Shown one piece after another: positions 15,009-24,187 of a stretch of DNA of 33,417 bases. Positions within the stretch are counted from its first letter, which is position 1. Each line of letters begins with the position of its first letter. The stretch is taken from contig CAUJFU010000372.1 in NCBI GenBank assembly GCA_963169055.1, forward strand, positions 1-33,417. Reading direction: 5' to 3'. Below the pieces are notes generated by a model. That model was not told where the DNA came from. It made no database searches and saw nothing but the letters and a program-made list of their open reading frames with translations. A program made the translations under genes and the position numbers. Source of the DNA: Myxococcota bacterium (GTDB taxonomy: Bacteria > Myxococcota_C > UBA6777).

Positions 15009-17533
15009 CAGTGACCTCGTTGGGGCTGGGCTTTGGGGCTGTTGTTGGGGGTGGATTCGGTTTTGGTGCGCAGGATCGGTTGTTTGGGGATGGGGGCGTC
15101 TTCGGGGAGCAGCCAAGAACTGCGCATGGGTTGAAGGGCTTGGGTGGAGGCGTGCATGGAGACATGATCGCCTTGGAGCCATATCTCGATCTGGTCGTCG
15201 TAATGGGGGCTTTGGGGGTCTTCGGATTGTCCGCCACAGAGGATCCATTGGGAAGCATCGGGCGAGCCGAAGTCGATGATTTGTCGGGCAGCGGCACCGA
15301 CGCGTTGTTCGAAGGGTCGGCTCCAGCTAAAACTGCCTGTGTTGATGCTGAGAGTGGAACCGCCTGTTGCGAAGGGTCCGCGCACCCATTCTTGGAGATG
15401 GTGGGTGTCGCGGAAAAAGACAGGACGGAGGGTGAGGCGGTGGATCTTGCCCCACCGCCAGCGGTCGGGTTCGGGACCCATGCGTTTTTCGAGATCTTGG
15501 TAAGTTCGGACAAGAGCGTCTTGGATGGCTTGATCGCGATCTGCGGGGAGCCAAAGATCAGGGCGACGAAAGATCGGCTCGATCGGGGGTTCAAGCTCGT
15601 GAGATATCTCAAGCCAGCGCCGATAGAGCGTTTCTCCCATCGCGGGTTTGTAGTATTGCTCCATGAGCTGGAGTTGGAAGGTCGAAAAGATCGTGGCCGC
15701 GATGCTTTCGGGGCCGACGCGCCCGTTCCATTCGAGAAGCAGATCGACTTGTTTACGGATCTCGGGGGCGAGTCTTGCGCGCATCTGAAAGGTTTTGAGT
15801 GTGCGCTGGAGGAAGTCTCGACTCCAAAGACAATAAGTATCGCGCTGCAAGCGAGCCATTTCTTCAACACCGACTTTCTTTTGTCGGACGAGTCGCAAGA
15901 GTAGGTCTTCGATGCGTTGAGAGCGTGAGCCAGAGGTCCAGATGCCCGTGGGGGCGTAGCCTTGGAGGGGGGAGGTGGGGGCTTGGCCGGAAAGGATGAG
16001 GTAACCTTGTTCGGGGTTCAGGCAGCGTGGGAGTTCATCGAAAGGGGCTTCGCCTTTCCAAGTGGCTTGGGAGTAGTTGCCGATGAGGGGTCGAAAAATG
16101 CGAGGGTTTCGTGTACGAAGAGGGAGATAACCTGCGACAGCGGCCCCGATATTTCCCTGTTTGTCGGCGTATACGTAGTTGAGGGCGGGTACACGGGCGT
16201 AGCGGATGGCTTCGAGGAAGTCGGTCCATTTTTTGGCGCGGTTGAGTTGCAGGATGGATTCGGCTTCGCGAACGCCTTCTTGTCCCGTCCATCGGAGGGT
16301 ATAGGGTCGGAGGGTGGGGAGAGGGCCGCGCAAGGCATCGCTGAGTAGGGGGCCGCGTTGGGTAGAGCGGACCCATCGGGTGCGTGGGGCTTCGCCTTGG
16401 ACGTGGATGATCTCTTCGCGGCGGATCAGGGGGAGGTAGCGTTCTTCGTGGCGATAGCGTTCGCCCGATGGATCGAGTTCTTCGAGGTAGATATCGGCGT
16501 CATCGGCGCGATGCAAGGTGGTTCCCCAAGCGATCGAGGAGTTGTGACCAGCGAAGATGCCGGGGACGCCCGGGATCGAGAGGCCGATCACGTCGTATTC
16601 TCCACCCCACAAGCGGATCTGGTAAAAGCTGCAAGGGAGGCGCATTTGGAGGTGCGGATCGTTGCAAAGCAAGGGGCCACCGTGTTGTGTGTGGCACCCA
16701 GCGATCACCCACGCGCAACTTCCGCGTCCTGTACCTTCGGGGGAGAGCAGTTCGGAGGGATCCGAAGGGGAAGTGTCAAGAAGAGAAGAAGGAGAGGAGG
16801 AGTCTGCGAGCATGCGAGAGGCAGAGGGTTCTTCGAGGGCGGAGGGTGGGAAGATCGTGGCGAGATCGTGGGGGAGGTATTCGGTGCCGAGGGTAAAGCC
16901 GAGATGAGAAGGGATCAGGCTTTGGAGGGCTTCGGGGCGTTGGCTGAGGGAGTGACAGATCGCACCAAAGGCCAGAAGCAGCCGCCATGTGAAGCTGAGC
17001 TGGAGTCCGAGGACGCGCAGCACCAAGAGGCTATCGTGGGCTTGCCAAGGGGCGGGTTCGGTTTGGAGGATCTTGTAAGGGAGGGGCAAGCGTTCGGCGC
17101 GGCGGATCTGTTCGATGTATTCGTTGACGCCTTCGCTGTAGGCGCGCAAAGCCCGATAGGTTCGGGGAGAGACCCATGAAAGGCCCTCGTTTGCGGCTTC
17201 TTTGAGGCCCAAGACGCGCATGAGATAGTCAATGCTGCTGAGTCCTTGGCCGCGCAAATGAAGCGAGGGATCCCATGTTGCTGCCGAGACATCGCCAAAA
17301 AGCTCGGAGAGTTGGCCTCCACCCAAGCGGCGCGTGATGTCCATCTGAAACAGCCGATCCCGTGCGGTTTGGAAGCCTTGGGCGCGAAAGAGATCTTCTT
17401 CTTTGCGCGTCAACAAGTGGCAGATGCCAAAGCGATCTGTGCGCAACTCAACGGGGCCGCCAAGACCGCTGATGCGATCGGGGGGCGACCACGCCCCTTG
17501 TCGTTGCCAAGGTTGAAGCCATCTCTTCCACAC
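15008..17533 (-). CDS. Penicillin acylase-family N-terminal-nucleophile hydrolase
   Basis: The product is 841 residues from the GTG at 17533, chosen because AAAGGAG lies eight bases upstream. An ATG at 17572 has a poorer site. The family makes a precursor that cleaves itself in front of a Ser, the new N-terminus of the beta chain. Here that is GRGS-CAWVIAG (Ser about 272). Downstream family features are present: CNDPHLQ, NSSIAWGTT, LNYVYADKQGNIG, and near the end GGQSEDPQSPHYDDQIEIW. These enzymes hydrolyse amides such as beta-lactam side chains or acyl-homoserine lactones, and the substrate here is unknown. Most relatives are periplasmic, yet no signal peptide is visible. It is coupled to minC. 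Confidence 0.88.
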   Translation of the reverse strand: MWKRWLQPWQRQGAWSPPDRISGLGGPVELRTDRFGICHLLTRKEEDLFRAQGFQTARDRLFQMDITRRLGGGQLSELFGDVSAATWDPSLHLRGQGLSSIDYLMRVLGLKEAANEGLSWVSPRTYRALRAYSEGVNEYIEQIRRAERLPLPYKILQTEPAPWQAHDSLLVLRVLGLQLSFTWRLLLAFGAICHSLSQRPEALQSLIPSHLGFTLGTEYLPHDLATIFPPSALEEPSASRMLADSSSPSSLLDTSPSDPSELLSPEGTGRGSCAWVIAGCHTQHGGPLLCNDPHLQMRLPCSFYQIRLWGGEYDVIGLSIPGVPGIFAGHNSSIAWGTTLHRADDADIYLEELDPSGERYRHEERYLPLIRREEIIHVQGEAPRTRWVRSTQRGPLLSDALRGPLPTLRPYTLRWTGQEGVREAESILQLNRAKKWTDFLEAIRYARVPALNYVYADKQGNIGAAVAGYLPLRTRNPRIFRPLIGNYSQATWKGEAPFDELPRCLNPEQGYLILSGQAPTSPLQGYAPTGIWTSGSRSQRIEDLLLRLVRQKKVGVEEMARLQRDTYCLWSRDFLQRTLKTFQMRARLAPEIRKQVDLLLEWNGRVGPESIAATIFSTFQLQLMEQYYKPAMGETLYRRWLEISHELEPPIEPIFRRPDLWLPADRDQAIQDALVRTYQDLEKRMGPEPDRWRWGKIHRLTLRPVFFRDTHHLQEWVRGPFATGGSTLSINTGSFSWSRPFEQRVGAAARQIIDFGSPDASQWILCGGQSEDPQSPHYDDQIEIWLQGDHVSMHASTQALQPMRSSWLLPEDAPIPKQPILRTKTESTPNNSPKAQPQRGH

Positions 17534-17659
17534 AGGCGGTACTCCTTTGCGTGGTGTGTTGATCCGTTCCATCGTTGCGCGGCTTCGGACTCCAACAGAC
17601 TTCCACGCAGCTGGTGTTCATGGGCGTGGTGTTATGGTGTGCTGTTGCAAGTCTCGTGA

Positions 17660-17772
17660 TACGATATCCGAGTGATGCGTACACCAAGGATAGTACGTAG
17701 ACGCCCTATTCTTGGGCAGCCACAGGGGGCTGCCCCTACCTCTTTACGATCACACAACGGGCGGATTTCGTA
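17660..17772 (+). mobile_element. Palindromic MITE-like element, copy D
   Basis: This 113 bp element has imperfect terminal inverted repeats, TACGATATCCG at the left end and CGGATTTCGTA at the right, and a central hairpin GGGCAGCC-ACAGGG-GGCTGCCC. The same element lies inverted after truD at 19123-19234. The two align over their whole length, with most differences in the left arm. It encodes nothing and has no transposase nearby, so it resembles a non-autonomous miniature element. No clear target duplication is visible at this copy. It fills much of the gap 17534-17925. The rest of that gap shows nothing I can name. Confidence 0.75.
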
Positions 17773-17925
17773 GGAGATGTGTTGCGCGAGCCTCTTTGGA
17801 CCGTCGTTTGCGCGGAGCGCTGTCTTTGGCTCTAGCACGCCCTTCCCTTTCGTGCAATTTTTTGGCAGCGTCTTGTGCTTGCGGGCTGCGTTTTTCTTGG
17901 TGTGGTGCGATGGAAAGGTGTTTTG

Positions 17926-19122
17926 ATGTTTTTACCGCGTGTTGATTTTGCGAATCTTCCGAAGATCTATGAAGAAGAAGACCTCAAAAGTCTGCGTTTT
18001 CTTCCGAGTGTCGAGCGTTTTTTTGTCGAAGAGATCCCCATGTACCGTTGTTCGGGGGAGGGAGAACATCTGTTTGTTTCGGTGCGCAAACGCGGCCACA
18101 ACACACGCGATATCTGTCGGATGTTGGCCTCGCATTTGGAGATGAATCCCGAAGATATCGGGGTGGCGGGCTTAAAAGATCGCCACGCGACGACGACACA
18201 GTGGTTGAGTATCCCTGCAAAGCTGCAAGAAAAGCTCGATACGTTTGCGATGGAAGGGGTCGAGATCGTGGAGCGGCAGCGCCATCGCAGCAAGCTACGG
18301 ACGGGGCATCTGTTGGGGAATCACTTTCGCATGGTGTGGTCGGAGCTTTCGGAAGCGCAGGAGCAGGCGCTGCGGCGGGCTTTGGGGCGGATGGAGCGTG
18401 AGGGGATGCCCAACTTTTTTGGGCCGCAGCGTTTTGGTCGTGGGCAAGACAATCACCTCGAAGGGCAGCGGCTTCTTGTGCAGGCCAAACAGATCAAAGC
18501 CCGTTGGCGAAAGCGCATGATGATCAGCGCCTACCAATCGGCCTGTTTTAATGATCTGTTGGCGTGGCGGATTGGACAATGTAGCGACTGGTTGGCTCCG
18601 ATCGAGGGGGATTGGATGCGGCCTTTTCCGCGTGGCGGGGCGTTGCGCAGCTTTCCAGATGGGCTTGCGCGGGAGTTGGCGCGGGATGCGCAAGAGGCCG
18701 ATGGTTCGGGAGATGTGCGCGACATCACAGTTTCTCCTCTCTCCCAAAGCGAGATGCCGCTCAACGACATCAAGGGCTTTTTGGGGGACACCGAACCTGC
18801 GCGGCGCTGGGTTCCGACGGGTGTGCTGTTGGGTTCTCAAGTGGAGAAAGCCGAGGGGCTTGTGGGAGAATGGGAGTCGGCGTTGTGGGAACGCGAAGGT
18901 GTGAATATCGAGGCTTTTCAGAGGCTTGGGAGCATCGCAACAGGTACAAGGCGTTTGATCGCGGTGTGGCCGTGGGATGTGCTTGTGGAGCGCGAAGCAG
19001 CGGCTGTCTCGGTTGCTTTTTCTCTGCCTGCGGGGTCGTATGCTTCGGTGCTGTGTGCGCAGATCGGATGTTCGTTTGGCAGTGGGCGCGAGGAAGGCGA
19101 AAGCCACGAAGACACCGAATAA
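17926..19122 (+). CDS. truD: tRNA pseudouridine synthase D
   Basis: The product is 398 residues. The TruD family converts U13 of some tRNAs to pseudouridine. The signature GLKDRHATTTQWLS lies near residues 82-95, with the catalytic Asp about residue 85. Other family blocks are the early FVEEIP, then HNTRDICRMLA, GNHFRMV, FFGPQRFGR and YQSACFNDLLAW. The ATG at 17926 follows GGAAAGG. An in-frame upstream start at 17875 lacks a good site. The TAA stop (19120-19122) abuts the palindromic element at 19123, which seems to have inserted exactly at the stop codon and left the protein intact. Copies of that element flank the gene on both sides. Confidence 0.93.
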   Translation: MFLPRVDFANLPKIYEEEDLKSLRFLPSVERFFVEEIPMYRCSGEGEHLFVSVRKRGHNTRDICRMLASHLEMNPEDIGVAGLKDRHATTTQWLSIPAKLQEKLDTFAMEGVEIVERQRHRSKLRTGHLLGNHFRMVWSELSEAQEQALRRALGRMEREGMPNFFGPQRFGRGQDNHLEGQRLLVQAKQIKARWRKRMMISAYQSACFNDLLAWRIGQCSDWLAPIEGDWMRPFPRGGALRSFPDGLARELARDAQEADGSGDVRDITVSPLSQSEMPLNDIKGFLGDTEPARRWVPTGVLLGSQVEKAEGLVGEWESALWEREGVNIEAFQRLGSIATGTRRLIAVWPWDVLVEREAAAVSVAFSLPAGSYASVLCAQIGCSFGSGREEGESHEDTE

Positions 19123-19272
19123 TACGAAATCCGCCCATTGTGTGATCGCAAAACGTAGGGGCAGCCACAGGGGGCTGCCCAACCGTAGGGCATCTACGCA
19201 CTATCCTTCGATCACACGTCTTGCGGATATCGTATAAGCGAGAGCCACGAAGGCACCGAATAAGCGAGAGCC
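19097..19272. repeat. 26 bp tandem repeat at the truD end, split by element E
   Basis: GCGAAAGCCACGAAGACACC plus GAATAA (19097-19122, the end of truD) recurs at 19238-19263 with two mismatches. A further partial unit, GCGAGAGCC, is at 19264-19272. The palindromic element lies exactly between units one and two. Removing it with one TAA gives a continuous tandem array, so the array probably predates the insertion. Confidence 0.8.
19123..19234 (-). mobile_element. Palindromic MITE-like element, copy E
   Basis: This 112 bp copy is inverted relative to copy D at 17660. Its ends are TACGAAATCCGC and GCGGATATCGTA, with subterminal GTGTGATCG/CGATCACAC and a central GGGCAGCC/GGCTGCCC hairpin. It is flanked by TAA on both sides (19120-19122 and 19235-19237), consistent with a 3 bp target duplication at the truD stop codon. 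Relative to the arms, the hairpin loop reads in the opposite direction from copy D. Confidence 0.78.
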
Positions 19273-19352
19273 TGTTGTTTTTTCGATCTTTTTGGTGAGA
19301 TGAGAAGGCGTTGGTCAGTTTTTTGATATAGGGTGAGGAGCGACGGAGTTGG

Positions 19353-19385
19353 ATGGGGTTTGTTGTATGGGGTTTGTTGTATGGG
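19353..19385. repeat. 14 bp tandem repeat beside structured repeat B
   Basis: ATGGGGTTTGTTGT occurs at 19353-19366 and 19367-19380, and the next ATGGGG (19381-19386) begins the first hairpin of repeat copy B. The expansion therefore abuts the left end of that element. Confidence 0.7.
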
Positions 19386-19505
19386 GCGCTGCCCCATGCC
19401 CCGCAAGGGGTCTCGGCCCCCTTGACCCCGTGTCGGCGAAAAGATCATTGTTTTTCAAACAGACGACGCTGTCGCTTGAAGTGCCGCGAACACGGGGTTT
19501 TTGTC
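19381..19505 (+). repeat. GC-rich structured repeat, copy B
   Basis: Hairpin ATGGGGC-GCT-GCCCCAT (19381-19397) is followed by CCCC-GCAA-GGGG (19399-19410). CCCCGTGT (19426-19433) can pair with AACACGGGG (19489-19497), followed by T5. Compared with copies A and C, the first stem swaps its closing G-C pair for A-T on both sides, a compensatory change. It lies between truD and the OmpA-like gene, both on the same strand, where it could act as a terminator or a processed RNA structure. Confidence 0.8.
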
Positions 19506-19607
19506 AGCGGCGTCATACGAGATCCGTTGGTTGGTTTGTGTCCGAGAGCGTGTGTTGGATGGATTTGTTTGTGAGAAGCTTTGTTGTGCGATCGGAAGGA
19601 GAGTGTT

Positions 19608-21392
19608 GTGAGAAAGTGGCTGAGGTGGTTGTGTATCGGCGCGCTGTTGTCTTGTGTTGGAGGGCGGATGGGATGGGCAAAGCCCGTTCCTGCGGGCTAT
19701 GCGCTTTCGATGGATGGTCGTTTGTTGGAACCCTCGGCCTCGCCGTATAGTGTGTTTGGGGTCCAAAGCAGCCGATTGATGCCGCATTTGCACCTGTATG
19801 GTCAGGTGATGACCGATTATGCGAAGGGTTTGTTGTTGGCGCGGCGTTTTGATACAGGGGCGGTGGTTTCGCAACCGTTGGCACACCGCCTGACGTCGGA
19901 GTTTGCGTTGGGGGTGGGGTTGTTTTCGTGGGTCGAAGTGGCGTTGTCGTTGCCTGTGCATTGGTTCCAACAGTCGCAGCGTTTTCCATTTGCTTTTTCA
20001 GGCAGTCAAGCAACGTATCCAGAGGGCGAAGAATCCCTCGAATCGATGGGGATCGGGGATCTTCGATTGTGGGTGAAGGTGCGGATCTTGGAAAATGCGC
20101 AAGCAGCGGGTTTTGGGATGGCGCTGTTGTTGGAGGGTTCGTTTCCAACGGGTGGGGCGTTTTTGATGCGCCAAGCGTCGGCGACTTTTACGCCGCGTTT
20201 GATCATGGACTACCGATGGAAGGGAGGATTTTTGCTGTCGTTGAATGCGGGGTTTCGTTTGCGTGCGGGAGCCCCAACGGCAGAAGATCAGGCGTCTTCG
20301 CCGTCTACGGTGACGGATGCCTTGATGGGGTTTCGGGTGGGGAATGCGTTGCGCTTGGCGCTGGGAACGGAGATCCCCTTGATGATGCAAGGGCTTTCGT
20401 TGATCGGCGAAGCGGGGATGGAGATCGGGTTTCCAGACGGCGAAGAGGTGGGGCGCGTGCAGCGCGTAGGGATGGAGCTTTTGGCAGGGTTACGTTGGCG
20501 CCACCATTCGGGTGTGATCTTGACGGCAGGTGCGGGCGCAGGATTGACTTCGGGATACGGCGTGCCGGATTTTCGGTTCTTTTTGCAGATTGCTTGGGGG
20601 AAGTCGTTGACAGAGGCGAAGCCTTCGGCATCTTGGGCCGCGTATGAGCCAGAGGTTTTTTCGCCGACGGTGAAGAAACCTTTGGAAGTGAAGAAGACAC
20701 CGCAACCCCTGCCAAATCAAGAAGCGGCGATGCCTGAAAAGCCTGCGATCTTGGCGAATCGCCCGCTTTCGCCCGAGGCTTTCGATCAAGCGGCCAAACA
20801 AGAGCAAGACCGCGATGGAGACGGTATCCCGGACGCTTTGGATCAATGCCCCGATCAACCCGAGACATTCAACGGCTACAAAGACGAAGACGGATGCCCA
20901 GACGAGATCCCCAAGCCCGTCGTCTTCAAGGAATCCAAGCTGATCGAGTCGACAGCAACGCAGATCAAACTCAAAGAGAAGGTGTATTTTCGGACGGGCA
21001 GCGATCGGCTGGAGCCTCGATCTTTTCCGATACTACGGGTTCTTGCGCAGTTTTTAAAAGCGAAGCAAGATATCGAAGAAGTCATGATCGAAGGGCATAC
21101 GGACAATCGAGGAGATCGGGAACAAAACGTGGATCTCTCGGAGAGACGGGCGCGTCGAGTGAAGTCATTTTTGGTTCAAGAAGGGGTGGCGGTGGGGCGT
21201 TTGCGCGCCAAAGGATACGGGCCCAAAAAGCCGATCGCAACGAACAAAACGACCCAAGGACGCGCCGAAAATCGCCGTGTACAGTTTTTGATCTTGCGCA
21301 TCAGAAAAGCCACTTCTTCTCGACATCGGACTGATGCGTTGGGCCTGTTGGATACGGCAACAGCATCGCCCAAGAAGAAAGGAGGCTGCTAA
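19608..21392 (+). CDS. OmpA-family outer-membrane protein with barrel and calcium-type repeats
   Basis: The product is 594 residues from the GTG at 19608, which has AGGAG six bases upstream. Order: signal peptide (RKWLRWLCIGALLSCVGGRMGWA), a beta-barrel-like region (about 35-330), a Pro/Lys linker, a TSP3-like Asp-rich segment DRDGDGIPDALDQCPDQPE then GYKDEDGCPDE (about 400-433), and an OmpA C-terminal peptidoglycan-binding domain (about 453-565) with GHTDNRGD (496-503) and LSERRARRV. It should sit in the outer membrane and grip the cell wall. Its TAA overlaps the next ATG by one base, so it is coupled to the LysM-FecR gene. Confidence 0.9.
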   Translation: MRKWLRWLCIGALLSCVGGRMGWAKPVPAGYALSMDGRLLEPSASPYSVFGVQSSRLMPHLHLYGQVMTDYAKGLLLARRFDTGAVVSQPLAHRLTSEFALGVGLFSWVEVALSLPVHWFQQSQRFPFAFSGSQATYPEGEESLESMGIGDLRLWVKVRILENAQAAGFGMALLLEGSFPTGGAFLMRQASATFTPRLIMDYRWKGGFLLSLNAGFRLRAGAPTAEDQASSPSTVTDALMGFRVGNALRLALGTEIPLMMQGLSLIGEAGMEIGFPDGEEVGRVQRVGMELLAGLRWRHHSGVILTAGAGAGLTSGYGVPDFRFFLQIAWGKSLTEAKPSASWAAYEPEVFSPTVKKPLEVKKTPQPLPNQEAAMPEKPAILANRPLSPEAFDQAAKQEQDRDGDGIPDALDQCPDQPETFNGYKDEDGCPDEIPKPVVFKESKLIESTATQIKLKEKVYFRTGSDRLEPRSFPILRVLAQFLKAKQDIEEVMIEGHTDNRGDREQNVDLSERRARRVKSFLVQEGVAVGRLRAKGYGPKKPIATNKTTQGRAENRRVQFLILRIRKATSSRHRTDALGLLDTATASPKKKGGC

Positions 21393-24154
21393 TGCTTGAA
21401 ATGCAGAGAGCTTCCTTCAAGAAAACACCGATGGTTTCGGAGAAAAAAGGGCTGATGGCGTGGGGGGGGGGTTTGCGTTCGGGATTGTCTGTGTTGGGAT
21501 GTTTGGGGTTGTTGTGGATTGGGTTGATTTGTGCGGAGGGGACGGCGTATTCTGCACAAAATTATCGTTGGTACACGGTACAACCGGGGGATTCGTGTTG
21601 GAGCATTGCGCAGATGTTGTTTGGTCGAGGGAGCGCTTACTCGATCATTCATCAATACAACGATCTTGGGCCGATGCCGCACATCTTAAAACCCGGTCAG
21701 CGCTTAAAGATCCCGTTGTCTGCGCCGCAACCTGATGCGGAACTTGAAAAGAAACGGCGCGAAGTCAAGACCAAACCTCCGAGCGCTTTGGATTGGTACG
21801 ATGCCCGTGAAGGGATGGCGCTGTGGCGCTTGTACAAGGTCTCGACGGGCAAGAGGTCTCTTGCGGTGGTGCGTTTTGAGAGACGTGCGCGGATACGGAT
21901 GCGCGAACAAGCATTGTTGGTGATCCACGGAAGATCCGAACGCACGCGCCAAAAGAAAAGCGGAAAGATCGTAATCCAAGAAGGTACGGTGCGAGCGGGC
22001 CTTGATAGCCTTGATGATGCGCCGATCCCGATCGAGACGCCTTCGGCGGAAGTCGCGCTCAAGGCCAGCGCAGCACAGGTCGGTGTCGATGCACAAAAAA
22101 CATCGATGGTCTCGGTCTTTCGTGGAAATGCAAAGGTTAGCGCCCAAGGGAAATCTGTTCAAGTTCCCGATGATTTTGGTACGTACGTAAAAAAAGGCCG
22201 TCCACCCGCCCCTCCGCGTAGGCTTCCGCGTGCGCCGCGTTGGAGCCAAGGGGTGCATGAAGCGTTTGTGCCGATGACTCCGACACAAGGGCAGGAGATG
22301 TTGGAACTGCGTTGGCACGGCAACACAGGCGACACACGTTATCGCATCGAAGCTGCGGTCGATCCGCGTTTTCGCGATGTCTACTGGGATGATCTTGTGG
22401 CGTCCGCACCAGCTCCCACCGATTCATCGAGCGCGTCGGTGCCATCAAGCCCACCACCATCCAGCCCATCAGCGCCATCGTTGCAACGCTACGGCCTGCC
22501 GATCCGAAAAGCGGGTGATTATTATGTGCGTCTTTCGGCGTTGGACAAAGACGGACTGGAGAGCCGCCCATCCAAGACGCTGCATATCCACGCGGAAACA
22601 CTTCAGATGTCAAGGCAGTTGGCCCGTCAATCAGGCGGAGATCGGTGGGTCGGGGTGGGACTGTTGCAGATCACGCCGCCCAAAAAAGCCGTGGATATCG
22701 CGCTTGTCGAAGGAGATGTCTCTGCGATCCGTTCGGATGCGTTGATGTTTCGGTCGTTTCAGGAATCTGTGCGTCTGCAAAAGCCCGGGCATTACACGCT
22801 GTTTTTTCGGCGTGGCCCAAAAGGCTCGGTGCTAACGGCTTTTCGTATCCAGCTTTTGCAAGTGAAGGCGACGTTGTCTCTTGAGCAGAAAGAGATCGGG
22901 GTGCAAGGGCAGAGCGTCAAAGCAGTCTTACAATTGGTCGATGAAAAGGGCTTTCCTGTGCTATTGCCCGGGCTGCGTTTGGATATCTTGCCCGAAGGCG
23001 AAGGTGCAGCGTTTCGTTGTGTGGGGCGTGGTCAATGCGAGGCGATGATCTCTGCGCCCAAAGTGTACAAGCACAAAGCCTTGTATATTCGGGCTTCTTG
23101 GGCGGCAGGCGATCTGGCGTTGGCGATGATCTCCGTCAAAAAGCCTCCAGAGGCCGCCCTGCGTCGCGCTCCTCCTCCTGTTGAGCCGTCAACAGAGCCG
23201 AGCTTTCGATGGCCCGAACAAGTGTTGCTGCGTGCGTCTCCGTCCCATGACAAGACCGTACCGTCGCGTGTTCGGGTGTGGGAGTGGGCCGAAACCCCGT
23301 TGGTCTTGGAGTTTGCGCGATCTTTCCCCGGGCTTCCTGCTCGCGGGGCAAAACCGATGACATGGGCGGGTGTTCGGGCGTTTTTTGGTGATTACACGCC
23401 TCCCAATGATGCCTACAACGGCCCGTGGGTTGCGGCACAGGGAACGATACAAAAGCCCGTTGTATCGAGGTTTTCGATTGCGGGTGAGCTGGCTTTGTGG
23501 CACGAGCGCATGAGCCTTGAACTGGATATCCCTTTGTTGAACGTGATCCTGACGCAGCCCGAAGGATATCCCGACAATATCTCTTACGGAAAGATTGGAG
23601 ACATACGGATCGGGATCAAGGGATTGTTGTACGAACGCAAGGATCTGATGGTGGGAGCGGGGTTGCGGGTGATCTTGCCGACAGGGGGTTATCGTTTTCC
23701 GCCACGCGATGCGCAAGGTGCGGTACTGCCGACGTTTCGTTCGTTGGAGCGCTATACGCCCGGAAAAAGCAAGGCGAACAACGCGCTCTCGACTTTTTTT
23801 GATCCTGCGCTGTTGTTGGAGTGGCGTCCGCTGTCTTGGTTGATGGTGCATACCAACCTTGCGTTTGTGTTGGATACGGACTTTGGGGCGAACACAGGCT
23901 TTTTCTTTACAGGAAACGCGGGTCTTCACCTACGTTGGCGGTTCTTGTCATTTGTGACGGAGATCCATCTGGTGGCTCCATCGGTGGATGGGGCGTTGCC
24001 TGTGACGTTTGGCGCGAGTGCGGGTGTACGGGCCTATCTTGGGCAGGTTCGGATATCGTTGACGGGTGGTGGGATGATCCCGCAACACGCAGGGCTTCCC
24101 GGTGATTTTCATGTTGGCATCGCGGTGGATCTAGCCTTTCCATCGTTGCGTTGA
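21392..24154 (+). CDS. LysM-FecR domain protein with C-terminal barrel-like region
   Basis: The product is 920 residues. A signal or anchor segment (about 26-55, LSVLGCLGLLWIGLICAEG) is followed by a LysM domain at 60-109 (YTVQPGDSCWSIAQMLFG, YNDLGPMPHILKPGQRL), which binds peptidoglycan or glycans. A FecR-like domain follows at about 130-265 (GKRSLAVVRFERRARIRMRE, VFRGNAKVSAQGKSVQV, GTYVKKG), a fold linked to periplasmic signal sensing. Then come a Pro/Ser-rich stretch, Ig-like repeats, and a barrel-like C-terminus (about 680-920, LMVGAGLRVILPTGGYRF, NTGFFFTGNAGLHLRWRF). AAGGAGG precedes the ATG, which overlaps the OmpA gene's stop. A cyclase gene starts 33 bases after it. Confidence 0.85.
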   Translation: MLEMQRASFKKTPMVSEKKGLMAWGGGLRSGLSVLGCLGLLWIGLICAEGTAYSAQNYRWYTVQPGDSCWSIAQMLFGRGSAYSIIHQYNDLGPMPHILKPGQRLKIPLSAPQPDAELEKKRREVKTKPPSALDWYDAREGMALWRLYKVSTGKRSLAVVRFERRARIRMREQALLVIHGRSERTRQKKSGKIVIQEGTVRAGLDSLDDAPIPIETPSAEVALKASAAQVGVDAQKTSMVSVFRGNAKVSAQGKSVQVPDDFGTYVKKGRPPAPPRRLPRAPRWSQGVHEAFVPMTPTQGQEMLELRWHGNTGDTRYRIEAAVDPRFRDVYWDDLVASAPAPTDSSSASVPSSPPPSSPSAPSLQRYGLPIRKAGDYYVRLSALDKDGLESRPSKTLHIHAETLQMSRQLARQSGGDRWVGVGLLQITPPKKAVDIALVEGDVSAIRSDALMFRSFQESVRLQKPGHYTLFFRRGPKGSVLTAFRIQLLQVKATLSLEQKEIGVQGQSVKAVLQLVDEKGFPVLLPGLRLDILPEGEGAAFRCVGRGQCEAMISAPKVYKHKALYIRASWAAGDLALAMISVKKPPEAALRRAPPPVEPSTEPSFRWPEQVLLRASPSHDKTVPSRVRVWEWAETPLVLEFARSFPGLPARGAKPMTWAGVRAFFGDYTPPNDAYNGPWVAAQGTIQKPVVSRFSIAGELALWHERMSLELDIPLLNVILTQPEGYPDNISYGKIGDIRIGIKGLLYERKDLMVGAGLRVILPTGGYRFPPRDAQGAVLPTFRSLERYTPGKSKANNALSTFFDPALLLEWRPLSWLMVHTNLAFVLDTDFGANTGFFFTGNAGLHLRWRFLSFVTEIHLVAPSVDGALPVTFGASAGVRAYLGQVRISLTGGGMIPQHAGLPGDFHVGIAVDLAFPSLR

Positions 24155-24187
24155 GTGTGTTCGAGGAATACGAAAAAGGAGAGCGCG

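Noticed and set aside
17534-19272. Complete insertion sequence around truD
   Set aside because: No transposase frame; the elements are only 112-113 bp and non-coding, and truD itself is an ordinary housekeeping gene.
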